From Linnemannia hyalina (Eukaryota > Mortierellomycota > Mortierellomycetes > Mortierellales > Mortierellaceae), in assembly GCA_019671135.1 (NCBI GenBank), contig JAHRHY010000004.1, forward strand, positions 1,364,001 through 1,428,000: a DNA stretch of 64,000 bases. Reading direction: 5' to 3'. A program made the translations under genes and the position numbers. This document shows, in pieces, positions 9,603 through 20,665 of this stretch. Each line of letters begins with the position of its first letter. The stretch's first letter is position 1. The notes below the pieces were generated by a model, which was not told the origin of the DNA, made no database searches, and was given only the letters and a program-made list of their open reading frames with translations.

Positions 9603-12600
9603 CTACTCAAAAGCGGCAGGATCATAAGGTTCCCATCCATCGTCCCCATCAGGTCCAAAAGCTTGTTCCTCATCACTATACTCGTCACCTTCCTCCCCTT
9701 CCTGTCCATCATCGTACTCGTCAGAGTCATAGGCCTCATGGGGTAACTGGTGAGCCAGGGACTCCATGAACTGACGACTCTCTTCGGCAGAGAGGATAGC
9801 CTCGTCTCCCAGTCCATCCGTGGTATCGGCATCAATCGCGTCTGCCCGTGCTCCGAAACCAAGCATCCTCATCAATGCTGTCACAGATTGGACCACCGAG
9901 GCAGGTTCAGATGCCAATGCTCCTCCAGCCTCTTCCTCTCCCTCCCCAGCGGCATCTGGTGCTCCTGCTCCTGGACCTGGTCGTGCTTCAGGTGCAGCCA
10001 CTGCTGTTGCGTCTCCAGGGAAAGCGCCAGGCACAGCACCTTCACCCGCAGGCTCCCTCCTCGTCCTAAGCATCTGAACAGCCTCTGTAATCTGTCGTAA
10101 CTGATCATCTGCCAGCCCCGCAGCTCCTACGGCACCGGCGGCACCGGCTGCTCCAGCTCCAGCCGCAGCAAGACCACCACCGCCGCCACGAAGGCGCCTA
10201 ACAACTTCCTCCAACACACTCTGCGCCGCATCCCGCGCTCCACCCACCAACCCACCACTCCTCTGGGCCTCAAACCGCTCTTCATAAATATTCCTCGACC
10301 CAGTCGGTGGCAGGGGATCATGCATATGCATCGTCGAGTTGACGATATGTTCCGGCAAGTACCGTGCAAGGGTGTTGAAATCCGAGATCAGGACATGGCG
10401 ACAGACGCGGAGAGAAAACTTCCAGGGGTCTGATGAATCTGTTGCGGAGGACTCAGTGATAGATTCTGACTCGAGGGAACCATCGGGGCCATAGCTCAAT
10501 ATGGGAGCCTTGGAGTTGGCGGCGGCTGTCAACTTTGTTAACAAGGCATTGGCCTCCTGAACGTCAGGGTCGTTCCTGTTGGTGAAACGCGATTGCACAC
10601 TTGTCTTGACATTCGTCTTGAGCCATGAAATAACCTATAACAATACGAACAGAGAACCATGTACGTCGTCAGTTTATCACTCTTTGGCCTCAAGGCAACT
10701 CTTTGAAGCAATTCCAACAGTTGTTCTTACCTCGGGCTCCTTCCAGAGAGCAAAGTTTCTGGAAACAAAGAGATGGATATAGAGATCGAGGATCTTGGGA
10801 AGGCTAGTGGCATAATACCATTCAGACCAATACGAGAATTAGTGTCAATTGCTTTTCAGCTTCTTGTGCGACATTATACAGAAATTGCATATCAATTTCG
10901 GTTGAATGTACTTACTCAACGGTCGGGTAGAAGGCAGCTTCTCCTGACATCTCAGAATCAACACTGAAGGACCCTTGATCTGCCAAGAGAGGGACGGCTG
11001 ATGGGAACAAAATAATAGCCCTCTGCAACAGCTTAGAGCTCTCGTCATGACCCTTACCCTGAGCAGTCTCCAAATGGAACTGGGCCAAGGCCATCGAGTA
11101 CGCAAAGTTGGGCAGCTGGCTCAAACCATGTTCCTCCTGTAGCCTCTCATACAGCCTTTGCAAGTAGACGTATTCCTGAGCCTTCAACGCGAAAAAGTCG
11201 ATCGACAGCAGTGATCCCAGTTCGTCGTGCTTGGGGTCCAGGCTGAGAAGCAGCTTATTGAACTCAAATGCAGTGCGCCAGCACCCACGCCGTCCCAAGA
11301 ACTGAATGTGACGGTGAAGCGCCAAGAAGAAGGATCGGTTCTCGACCTCCTGGAAACTCAGCCTCACACTTCCTGACGCGATGTTGAACAGACTGTGGAA
11401 GCTCTTTTCGAAGGCAAACAGCGCTTGTTCTATACACGAGAAAGAAAATACGGAATCATGTAAGAATTCGTTGTGAAAGACTCCCTCTGCTACCAAATAT
11501 CCGCAGAATCAAGAACGAGTTCAAGATGCGTACCAATGAATTCGCCTGCTAGACCGTTGTCGCCGTTGTGCTTGCTAACTTCTGACAACTGCAGCAAACT
11601 GTCAATGTGGAAAGGACTTTCGCGAAGAAGCATCACCAAGTTGTTGGGATCTACAAGCCAAAATACAATTTCGTAATTAGTATCGCAAGATAGTTTCTTA
11701 TCCAGCATATCTTGGCCATTGGTTAATGCCTCTCCAACATACCATATGAAGCGACAGCGGTGAGGAACTTGAGTTGAGTCCTCTGGTAGTATTCAGAATG
11801 CACAACCTTGAAGGTAGTAATTCTCTCCTTCTCATCCTGGTCAACAATGTCCATACTCAATCCCGACGCCTTGCGAACGGGCCAGGTGCCTCTGGGCTGA
11901 GCCAGCAACGCCTTTTTGGCAACCTTAGCGTATCGCCGATCCTTGATCTCCGAGTTGACAACACGAGCGCCAAACATCTTCTTCATCTCTGCGTCTGCGT
12001 CCAAGAACCGGGTATCAACAGCCAGCAGCTGATTCAGTGGCGTGACGTTTGCTTTCCGAGATGTCTCTCCCCCTGTCGACAATGATCCCAACCTATTTCA
12101 ATGGAAACTAAATGTCAGTTTCAAGGCAAAAGGCCACAGCAAGAGGACGCAAAAATATGAACCTGAGCCAGGCTTGGTGTCACGTACTGTTGGTTCATCT
12201 GCTGAAGACTCCTTTCAAACTCTTCGACGCTCATCTCCTCCATGGACTTGACAACAGCCTTGCCCTTTTTCTTCTTTTTGTTCTTGGATTTGGCGGCAGC
12301 TCCTGATGGTACCTCGTCGGTGATGGGCGAAGTGACAGTCTCCTCTGTTCCTGCTGTTGGCGATGTGTTGTCATCCTCGTTGTCCTGAAGAGCGTCGAAT
12401 GGGTTGGAGGCGGTAGATGCGGCGGCCTTCTTTTTCTTCTTGTTTTTTTTCTTTTTACTAGAGGCGGTAGCTACAGGTGCCTGAAAGTACGCAATGTCAT
12501 AAAACAATTGAGGATTAGTTTTCAATCCCATATGCAGCCTTTGCAATCTCACGCATGAGCACGTTATCGTCGGGCGAAAAGATGTGAAAACATACGGCTG

Positions 12601-12982
12601 GTTCCTGCTCTTCTTCTGACTCTGCATCATCCTGATCGCCCTCATCAAGCTATCGAGTACACGAATCAATGTAAATGTTAAAGGGCTTAATTAACTGCAA
12701 TACAAGACGTGCAATTATTTGAGCACACATTTTACGCGATCGGTGTGCTATTCATTATAGAAGCGCATAGATTGAGGGGTATATTACCAATGCAAACAGG
12801 TTCCTTGCTGGTGGTCGCTTGGGAATATAGTCGTCTTCGTCTTCTTCTTCTTCTTCCTCGTAGTCTTCCTGGTGGTCTTCGCCTTCAGTGGTCTTGGTGG
12901 CGTTGTTGAGTGTTTCGAGGTCTTTCATTGGTGTAGGTCCGTTTGAATCCCGGAGGAGTTTTTTCATGGCGCGGCTTGACAT
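9603..12982 (-). CDS. RQC1: TCF25/Rqc1 family protein of the ribosome quality control complex, 875 aa
   Basis: Eight exons: 12982-12788, 12649-12596, 12480-12188, 12092-11743, 11650-11534, 11429-10916, 10803-10731 and 10634-9603 (2628 nt, frame closes). The TCF25 core is clear: NRSFFLALHRHIQFLGRRG, CWRTAFEFNKLLLSLDPKHD and YDPNNLVMLLRESPFHIDSL. The N-terminus is acidic with Lys-rich blocks (KKKKNKKKKK), as in Nulp1/Rqc1. In yeast, Rqc1 works with Ltn1, Rqc2 and Cdc48 on stalled 60S subunits to ubiquitinate and extract nascent chains. The last exon adds about 340 residues, including an Ala/Gly/Pro-rich region and an acidic tail ending DDGWEPYDPAAFE. This makes the protein longer than the yeast one (about 720 aa). 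It diverges from the SET gene over 310 bp. Confidence 0.92.
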
Positions 12983-13292
12983 GGCGGCAGAGTGTGTGTA
13001 GTTGAAAGGGTTTATATAAGAGATGGAGGGTTGCTGCGGACGATCGTTGGGATGAGGAAAAAAAGTTGAACGATGGCGGTTGTTCGAATGGAGCGTTGGA
13101 GTACTGGTTAGCTTTGCTTTGCCTGCAGCACATGCGATGGATATGTAGATCTGAGACTGCTTCTGTCGTTGTCCAGCGAACAACACATTATTTTCTCGGG
13201 CATTGTCCCGAATCATCAACATTTTTGATCCACTCGTCCAAGAAGAACGCCTTCACCCAGGAGGGCAGGAACACACCAGATACCCCACCATC
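12983..13292. promoter_or_regulatory. Divergent promoter between TCF25 and the SET gene
   Basis: A 310 bp interval separates the two start codons. A TTTATATAA element lies near 13012-13020, close to the TCF25 start. No other strong motif is evident. Confidence 0.35.
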
Positions 13293-13811
13293 ATGGAACC
13301 CGTCCAGCTATTCAACCAAAGCAACCTACAGATCCAGGACTGTGGCGCAAAAGGACGCGGTATCTTCACAACCGTCAGTATCCCCGCCCGCACCGTCATC
13401 GATATCTCTCCCATCCTGCTCTTCCCCTCCGAAGAATACTCAACCCATGGCCAGCACACCCAACTCGACCACTATACTTATCGCTGGAAGGGAGGCATGG
13501 CCCTTGCCCTCGGACTTGGCAGCATGTTTAACCACTCCTCTACACCCAACGTGGGATTCCAGCGGGATATCGACAACAGTCTGATCCGGTATTCGACCTT
13601 GCGGGAGATTCAAGTTGGCGAGGAGCTCTGTATTTCATATGGACCTAATCTTTGGTTCCCGGATATGGAGGACTCTCAGGATCAGAACAACAGCAGCGGT
13701 GGTAGGGCCACCAACGGAGATGTGAGCGATAGTGAAGACGAAACAGCAGAGTCGTTCTTTTCCAGGATACAGCTCTCAGACGACGACGACGACTACGACC
13801 ATAGCAACTAG
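13293..13811 (+). CDS. Small stand-alone SET-domain protein, 172 aa
   Basis: A single exon. ATG 13293 is the first ATG in a frame that stays open further upstream. The SET core fills almost the whole protein: GAKGRGIFTTVSIPARTVI at about residues 20-38, the SAM-site motif NHSSTPN near residue 80, and the closing EELCISYGPNLWF near 115. These are the Gly-rich, NHS and catalytic-Tyr elements of SET lysine methyltransferases. Pre-SET and post-SET zinc regions are missing, and the last 50 residues are acidic (DSEDE, DDDDDYD). Short SET proteins of this type occur in fungi and bacteria. Whether the substrate is a histone, a ribosomal protein or something else cannot be judged. Confidence 0.8.
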   Translation: MEPVQLFNQSNLQIQDCGAKGRGIFTTVSIPARTVIDISPILLFPSEEYSTHGQHTQLDHYTYRWKGGMALALGLGSMFNHSSTPNVGFQRDIDNSLIRYSTLREIQVGEELCISYGPNLWFPDMEDSQDQNNSSGGRATNGDVSDSEDETAESFFSRIQLSDDDDDYDHSN

Positions 13812-14460
13812 TTCACCAATTGATGGACAACCGCAGTAAAAAAAAAAGCAACAGAGCATTCGATTCGGGAGAATGAAGCCTGTGCAGTGCAACAATCTTC
13901 CAAGAGAATGGCGACAAGCTCAATGGTTCAATGATACACGAGCACTAACAAAGACGCTAGCATACAAAGAAGAGAGTATATTTGTCAACTTGTTTTTTGT
14001 AGCTCCTGTGGCTGGAACTGTTTGTTGTTGTGATATGGTCCTCTATGCAATGTGCAACAGGTGTATTTTAGCTGTTGGGGGTCAAGTGGACACAAGAAAA
14101 TGGGAACGATTTTCCCAGCCTTTCCTTTGTTTTCAAATTGCTCACGTTGGGAGGGATAGGGAGAAGGTTGATGCGCTGCGCTTGATTTGCTGAACGCTTG
14201 CGCTCGGCAGAACCGTTTTCCAGAACAAACAAACAAGGAGGGGACTGAGAGACACAAGAAGACGGGCAGGGGATGACGATAACAACAGAGGAGAGATAGA
14301 GGTGCGGGTGAGAGGCATTGTTCTGTCTTACCATCAATTCATCTCATGCCACCCTCTTCACCCACGCACTCGCTGTCCTTTTGTTTGTGGTGAATTTCTC
14401 TTCGTTCCTCTCTCTCGTACTTTCTTCTCTCAATAAACCTTCTGCCCCGACTCATTCGCA
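13812..14460. other. Intergenic region with no supported gene
   Basis: This is the 3' flank of the SET gene and the promoter and leader of the hydrolase gene. It becomes CT-rich from about 14345 up to the ATG at 14461. Small frames here lack ATG context or similarity to known proteins, and I see no RNA gene. Confidence 0.4.
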
Positions 14461-16425
14461 ATGACACACTCATTCCCTCATTCATTCACCCAAGAACAAG
14501 ACAATGCAACTCGGCTACACCTGTCACCCACAGCTGAGCACCATACAAGTTCACACCCCACTCCCAGCCTCGAATCGAAACTGCCTTCGCTGCATCGCTC
14601 TAAACCAGCAGGAAAATCATCATCACAACTTCCGCAGTCATTACAACTCCCAAACGATGTCGCGTCGATGGCCAAGCTAGGAGTGTTAGTCTCCGTGTTC
14701 TTCCCTCGCGTCTCTGTCTTCATGATCACCATGTTACCTGTTGTTCTTCTTGGCGTTGGTATGTCAATAGAAAACAACTGTTCCAAGGAATCTTTACAAC
14801 AAGCAAAATTTTCTTCTCGATACATTTTGCCACCAATCTACCTTGCTCATTAACGCGCTTTCTCCCTTTTTTTCATTAATTCAGTGGCCGTCTTTTACGT
14901 GTTGACATGGATCGTGTATGCTCAAACCGCGGCGCGTCCATTGAAGTTCTCCAGTTTCCCTTGGGATCCTCGGAGGATTTTAAAGTTGAATCAGATTCTC
15001 TTCCTCTCAACCATCCCCACCAACATCTCGCTCATCCCTGTCGCCTTCTCCCTGGTCAAGTATCGACTTTGGACAATGCGGGGCTCTCAAGGGTTGATGT
15101 AAGTTGTCTTTATTTGGTGCACATCGAAAGAGAAAAAAAATTGTTGCGCCCACTTTTTTTACACTCCTGAACTAACCATTTTCGCAAAAAAAAAAAAAAA
15201 AAAAAAAAAAAGCGTCGACGTTCATTACAATTCAAAGCGACCCTCCAAGATGCTGGACATCCACGCCCCTGACCTGACCACGCAACAGACAACTGGAAAG
15301 CAAGCTGGCCGACCCGTTGTCGTATTCATCTACGGAGGCGCTTGGTCATCGGGATCTAAAAAAATTTACACTCTTCTTGGAGCCCAATTGAGAGAAATGG
15401 GATATGTCGCCGTCATCCCAGACTACACTACTTTCCCGCGCGGTCTATCCAAGGAGATGGAGGAGGATATTCAGATGGCTATTCAATGGACTCAGGAGCA
15501 TTGCGAAATCTACGGAGGAGATCCCAGCCAGATTTATCTTATGGGCCATTCAGCCGGCGCGCACCTCTGCAGCCTGACGATCATCAAGGACTGTGTCCGG
15601 CAATGGATGAATACCACTCGACAGGAGAGACAGGAGCTGATCAAGGAATCCCCTGTTCTCGCGGGTCTGTTGCAAGAATGCGCCTCGCAGGAAAAGATGT
15701 CGTTGATATCCGACAAGGGGCTTGGCCGACCGCTGCCGCGTCTCCGAGGGCTGATTCTTTGCTCTGGAGTATATGACATCTCGGCGCATCTGGAGCATGA
15801 AAAGATCCGCGGCGTCGAGGAGGTCTCAGCCATGTCGAGGGTGATGGGAAACAGCCTGCTCTCCTTTGGCATGAATTCGCCATCCATGATCCTGCAAGAG
15901 ATTGCTCGGACTTCACCCTCCTTGTCATCCTCAACTCTGCCGGAGACTTCTTCTACTGTTTTCGACGCGGCCAAGGTCAATGGTACACAAGAAGGCAGCT
16001 TGCAATCGGACGACCATCGGAGCCATTTTCGGTCATTGTTGCCTGAAAAGATTCTGGTGGTTCATGGAGAGGACGACAGGACGGTGCCTGCAAGCTCGTC
16101 GGTGCTCTTGCACAGTGCGCTTCGATCGTTCTTGCCCACCCCGTCCGATGCTGTGCGCTTGCATGTCATTTCAAACATGACGCATCAAGCACCTATTGTT
16201 GGTATGTTATTTCGAAACGAAGAAATGAGGAAAGGGCTCTTGTAAACGCTGGAAAGACTGGTGTTTCGATCGCTTTGCTTATCCGCCTGCATTTGTTCTT
16301 TTTTTCTTGCATCGATAGCTATTATGCCAAGCGCCAAGGCACCGAGCCCGTTTACACAATCGCTTGTGCAACTGTACCGCGACTTTATCGACGACAGCAA
16401 CACCAGTACCACCATTGTTATGTAG
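14461..16425 (+). CDS. Membrane-anchored alpha/beta hydrolase, isoprenylcysteine methylesterase (ICME)-like, 535 aa
   Basis: Four exons: 14461-14758, 14885-15098, 15213-16201 and 16319-16425 (1608 nt, frame closes). The first 85 residues are low-complexity. Two hydrophobic segments follow, at about 75-115 (LGVLVSVFFPRVSVFMITML and VAVFYVLTWIVYA), with another near 135-150. The catalytic domain shows the oxyanion motif VVVFIYGGAWSSGSK, the nucleophile elbow GHSAGAHLCSL, the acid region VVHGEDDRTVP and a late histidine (MTHQAP). VIPDYTTFPRG and EIYGGDPSQIYLMGHSAG closely follow the ICME pattern. ICME enzymes demethylate prenylcysteine methyl esters at ER/Golgi membranes, so a substrate such as the Ras protein encoded downstream is possible but unproven. 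A general carboxylesterase is the alternative. The third exon follows an unusual A26 tract. Confidence 0.85.
15186..15211 (+). repeat. A26 homopolymer immediately before a 3' splice site
   Basis: Twenty-six consecutive A precede the G of the acceptor AG at 15211-15212 of the hydrolase gene. The place normally held by pyrimidines is purely A. A CTAAC-like branch site (GAACTAACC) lies about 40 nt upstream of the AG. Confidence 0.8.
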
Positions 16426-17344
16426 CCAAAAGAAAATGCAGTAGACAATAGACTTCTTTTGCGGGTGAACGTGCATTATATTTTTTCTTCTGGGGTACAA
16501 GTGGTCGCGTTAGTAACTTCATGCGCAATAGCGTGCATCGACTTCATAGTGCAACAGCCCATAGTCCATTCTTCTTGCAAGTCAAAATCCCTTCTATCAT
16601 TTTTTTTTTCACCCCTCCTTAGTCGACAAGGATAGGGCAGTTTTAGATTCATCATCCCCCCCTTGTTTTTCTTTTCCCTTTGGTCGTACAGTAATGGCAC
16701 GCAAAGTAACATTTTGCATGCCCTCCTTTATTTTTTTCGCCCTCTTTTCTTGTAGACTTCTCTTATTCATCCCTCCTGCATGTAGTGTCCATCTTTCTTT
16801 CTCTTTTCTCCATGAACCATCGCGCACAAGAAGCAGGAGTGAACACTGTGGCATTCCACTCGCCTTCGCTCTTGCTTAGTTTTTTTTTTTTAACCTCCTT
16901 CTCCTCCGCTGCTTTATCTTTTGCGCGTCGTCGCCTCTCACTCTCCACTTTTTCCATCATTCCAAGCATTGCATCCTTCACCACCCTACAGATAACACTG
17001 ACAGGATACGATACTCCGGCAACCTCCACTCTGCTCTTGGCAAACCAGGAGCCTGCTCTTCACCCACGCACATCCTTTTTCTCTTGTCTCCTCTTATCCT
17101 CCGATTCTTCTTTTAAGCAACAAAAGCTCATCAAAGAAAAATAATAATATCCAAGGATCGAAAACAAGGTAGCATCAACATATTCATCTGTCTTCCCCCT
17201 TTTTGCCTCTCCACCTACTCATTCTCCCCTTTCTCGCCTGCTTAAGTTTTCCGGCGGTGCCCTTAGATTCATCATCCTTTGTCCTTGTTTTTATTCTTTC
17301 GACATTTCTTTTCTCTTCTCTTTCCTTCTTCCTCGTTTGCGTTT
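16426..17344 (+). other. Intergenic region and CT-rich leader, no supported gene
   Basis: About 0.9 kb between the hydrolase stop and the ATG of the membrane-protein gene. It is T/C-rich on the + strand with several T runs. An AG at 17265-17266 after a T/C-rich stretch could be a 3' splice site for an unrecognised upstream exon of the next gene (see that entry). Confidence 0.35.
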
Positions 17345-19303
17345 ATGTCAGGATCGACACCTGGATCTGATCTTCCGCCACCCACCCCTCCGCCTCCATC
17401 GCCTGAACCAGAACCTCCCACTCCTCATATTACACTCGAGCCGCCGTTGCCGCCTATTTCTCAAACAACAGCTGGGCCAACAACCGCTGAACCTGCACCA
17501 CCAGCGCCGGCAAGCACAATGTCAGATCCAGGATATCCCACCGTGGCGCCGTCACCTCCACAACCAACTGCTACCACTGAACCCCCACCTCCAGTAACAA
17601 CAACATCTGATCCTCCTCCACCTGTAACAACAACCACTAATCCTCTTCCTATCACCACAACCGACCCACCCCCACCCATCACCACCACTACTACAACTAA
17701 TCCACCACCACAGACGTCAACTACGACAGAGCCTCCAGTAACAATCACGACTTCCAACCGTCCTCCAGACACAACAAGTAGTGTAGATCGTACCACCAAT
17801 CGGCCACCTCCCGTCACGACGACGACGACGACGACGACGACAGAGGATATACCGCCAGAGACAGCCGTGACAACACCACCCTACACGACTCTGTATATCA
17901 CAACCGTGTCTGTAGTAACTATCACGACCATCGTTCCTCATACGACCATGATCTCTGGATCTGTCACGATCATCTACGCAACAGAGACAACCACGTCCCT
18001 TCGACCGACCATCATTCAAGACCCTCGTCAACCCCCACCTCCTTCGAGCACATATACCAACCGCAATGGGCTCCATCCTTGGCAGATTGGTCTTGCTGTG
18101 GCGCTGATCTTGGCTCTGTTGGCGCTGTGTTTTGCAGCAGTGGTCATGATCTGGTTCCGGAGACGGAGGCAGGAGTTGAGAGATCAGGAGGATAAGATTG
18201 CGGGTAGTCGTGAGCCCTGGAATGATCCTGCCACCGCTGCTGCTGTGATGGGGGCTTCTTCTGGAGGCGGTGGTGGTGGAGCTGCAAGTGCGGTGGGGAT
18301 TATGCATACTGATTGGCATGAGTATAATAAGGAGGCAAATTTGATGGCAGCAGCCGCAGGAGACAGTCGTGCTATGTCAAGCATGGATGGAGGGTACCAT
18401 CACGTCCAGCACCATCACCTCGACACTCGTTACGGCCCCAACGGAGAGTTGATGTTGATCGGGTACGCCGACCCTTATGGCGGCGGGAGTGGTAAGGACA
18501 TGACGGACTATATGGGTGATCACAGTCGCGCGTTTAATGGAAGCGATGACTACGGATTGGGATTGGATTATGCAATGGGCTCTGAGATTGGTGGCGGCGC
18601 GGAACTGGCAAGTAACAGCGGGAGCTTGGCAGGTGACCATTTAAGTTACAGCGGCAGCAGCAGATACCCGATCCCCCCACCACTACAGCGGCAGTATGTC
18701 TCTTCTAACCACCCACAGGAATCGCAACCTGTCTCACCGGTCCCGCGAGTGTCGTATGAGGATGATTACCATGCAGCGGTCGCCCACAGGCAACAGCTTC
18801 AACAACAGCAGCAACAACAGCAATCTCGTGTTTGTTATCCTTTGCCACCACCCACAGCAACGAGCGCATCTCGCCAACCTAGTAGGGATGAGCTCGGAAC
18901 AACGACCAGTGGAACCACAGAGGCTACTGAGGAAGGCGCTGCAGACGATTACAGATTGAATCTTGAGAAGTACTCCAAAGTCGAGCATCGGCGACAATCG
19001 CCTCATGCTCTATTAGTACTTGGTCACCCGGCTGGCAATCAGGATGGAGAGATTGGAGGAGAAGCAGCAAGTCCTAGTGGGATTGTAGCGTCGCCACTAG
19101 ATGGGCCCATACCCAATGCGATAACTGGAGAAGGAAAAGAAGGGGCCTATCGCCGGGATGATCTAACTCCCGAACCCGGTTCCAGTTCAGGCCAAGGGGG
19201 TGATGGTGATGGCGGTGGTAGTCACGAACGCGGGTCTTCGACTCCTGGCGAGGAGACGGCGGCTGTCCGGAGCTACCTTGACCGACTCAGGGTAGACTCG
19301 TAG
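17345..19303 (+). CDS. Pro/Thr-rich (mucin-like) single-pass membrane protein, 652 aa
   Basis: ATG 17345 to TAG 19303 in one frame. Residues 1-243 are almost entirely Pro, Thr, Ser and Glu with TTTT and PPPP blocks, as in O-mannosylated extracellular stalks. A transmembrane helix follows at about 245-268 (WQIGLAVALILALLALCFAAVVMIW), then RRRRQ, a positive cytosolic stop. The cytosolic part of about 380 residues has Gly-rich stretches, a Q-rich run (about residues 480-493) and a PPPLQRQY motif. The layout resembles fungal cell-wall stress sensors, but there is no WSC or cysteine-rich head. No signal peptide follows the ATG. The same frame extends upstream as a hydrophobic, Phe/Leu-rich stretch without an ATG, so a missed 5' exon is possible. 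Function unknown. Confidence 0.65.
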   Translation: MSGSTPGSDLPPPTPPPPSPEPEPPTPHITLEPPLPPISQTTAGPTTAEPAPPAPASTMSDPGYPTVAPSPPQPTATTEPPPPVTTTSDPPPPVTTTTNPLPITTTDPPPPITTTTTTNPPPQTSTTTEPPVTITTSNRPPDTTSSVDRTTNRPPPVTTTTTTTTTEDIPPETAVTTPPYTTLYITTVSVVTITTIVPHTTMISGSVTIIYATETTTSLRPTIIQDPRQPPPPSSTYTNRNGLHPWQIGLAVALILALLALCFAAVVMIWFRRRRQELRDQEDKIAGSREPWNDPATAAAVMGASSGGGGGGAASAVGIMHTDWHEYNKEANLMAAAAGDSRAMSSMDGGYHHVQHHHLDTRYGPNGELMLIGYADPYGGGSGKDMTDYMGDHSRAFNGSDDYGLGLDYAMGSEIGGGAELASNSGSLAGDHLSYSGSSRYPIPPPLQRQYVSSNHPQESQPVSPVPRVSYEDDYHAAVAHRQQLQQQQQQQQSRVCYPLPPPTATSASRQPSRDELGTTTSGTTEATEEGAADDYRLNLEKYSKVEHRRQSPHALLVLGHPAGNQDGEIGGEAASPSGIVASPLDGPIPNAITGEGKEGAYRRDDLTPEPGSSSGQGGDGDGGGSHERGSSTPGEETAAVRSYLDRLRVDS

Positions 19304-20630
19304 ACCATAATACTTATCCATAAGCATGTCATAAAAGCGTTGTTTTGTTATTTAGCACCTCTTTCCCTGGTTTATAGCCGTGTAATTCTTTTGCATGAAT
19401 CGTGTTCTCTTTTCGTTTTCTAGGTCACTTTTTTCTTTGCGAGGGTGTGAGGACGGCGTCGACTGGGAAGGGTCCTGAGAAGAGAGCACCCAAGGACACA
19501 AAACAAAAGACGGGAAGATGATCACGTCCACAAAGAATAGAGTTGGCGTTATGCTATTTTATGTTCAGGGGCAGGGCCCAGGCAAGAAAGACGTTACCGT
19601 TTTCCTGATGACCTTTTTCACTTGGGAGCCCTCGTTTTTTTTTTTTTTTTTCGTTTTTGTGGTCTGCCTTGTCTCTATTGATGTTCATTCCTGTTTGTGT
19701 GTTTTTTTCATTCATGCTTCTGGTTTGAGGTTTGTGTCCACATGTCGGTCAGGGAACAACTTCCTTCCCTCGCTCACTTTCCCGCTCTGTCTTTCCCTCT
19801 CTTTTGTGTCCGTCGTCTTCTTTCTGCATGTCTCCGTTTGTTTGTTTGTGTGTCCGTCGTCGTCGTTATGGTCGTTTGTTTGTTGGAGTTCTTTCCAGAA
19901 AATTATTATTCATGCACCCCAAAGGGCACACACACACCTGCAGAGGGTCACAACTCACAAAGCACAGAGAGGCTTTCTTTTTCGGTCGGTTCGCTTGGAT
20001 TTAGCTTTTGTAATATGAACAAGGTACAATTGAAGATGTACGTGAACAAACCCTCCCCCATCCCCTTTTCACCGAAAAGGTTCTCAAAATGAAACAGGCG
20101 ACGCGTAAGTGTACTCTTTCTTTGAAAGGAACAGTTCATACAAACTACGCCCCGGCCCGAGGAAAGTTTCCGTCTGGTGTCTTTGACAGGGAGAGAGAGA
20201 AAAGAAACCGCTCACCTCTTTTTTTTGTGATGCACATGCCTCTCTCTTTTTTGAATATCATCTCCGACCGATCAGACAGAGATATCCAAACTCCATGGGT
20301 AACAGAAGTGGCAAAAAATCACTACCAAGACAGGGCGGGCGGGACAGGCAGGCATGTGTGATGCCGATGAGTAACCAATTCAACCTCTTTGCTGTTACCA
20401 CTGGCCACTTGCTCTGCTTTGCGCTGTGCATTGGTATCTTGTTTTGGTTGTGACCCTGAACAAAAAAACAAAAAACAAAGAAGGGTTTGGAAGACTTTTT
20501 GTTTTGCTTTTCTGCCTTTGTCATTCATTCCTGCAGTTTCCGATTGATAAAAAAATCAAATAAGGAAACGGACCATGTCCGTGCAAGGACCTGTCGATTG
20601 CCCAGAATAAGTTTTTTTTTTGTAAACACT

Positions 20631-20665
<35 letters not shown>
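20631..20665 (+). repeat. (TC)n microsatellite
   Basis: An almost uninterrupted TC repeat with one A substitution, in the long gene-free stretch. Confidence 0.8.

Noticed and set aside
17461..17817. 118-aa minus-strand Gly/Val-rich frame
   Set aside because: It is the complement of the Pro/Thr codon repeats of the membrane protein and has no independent support.
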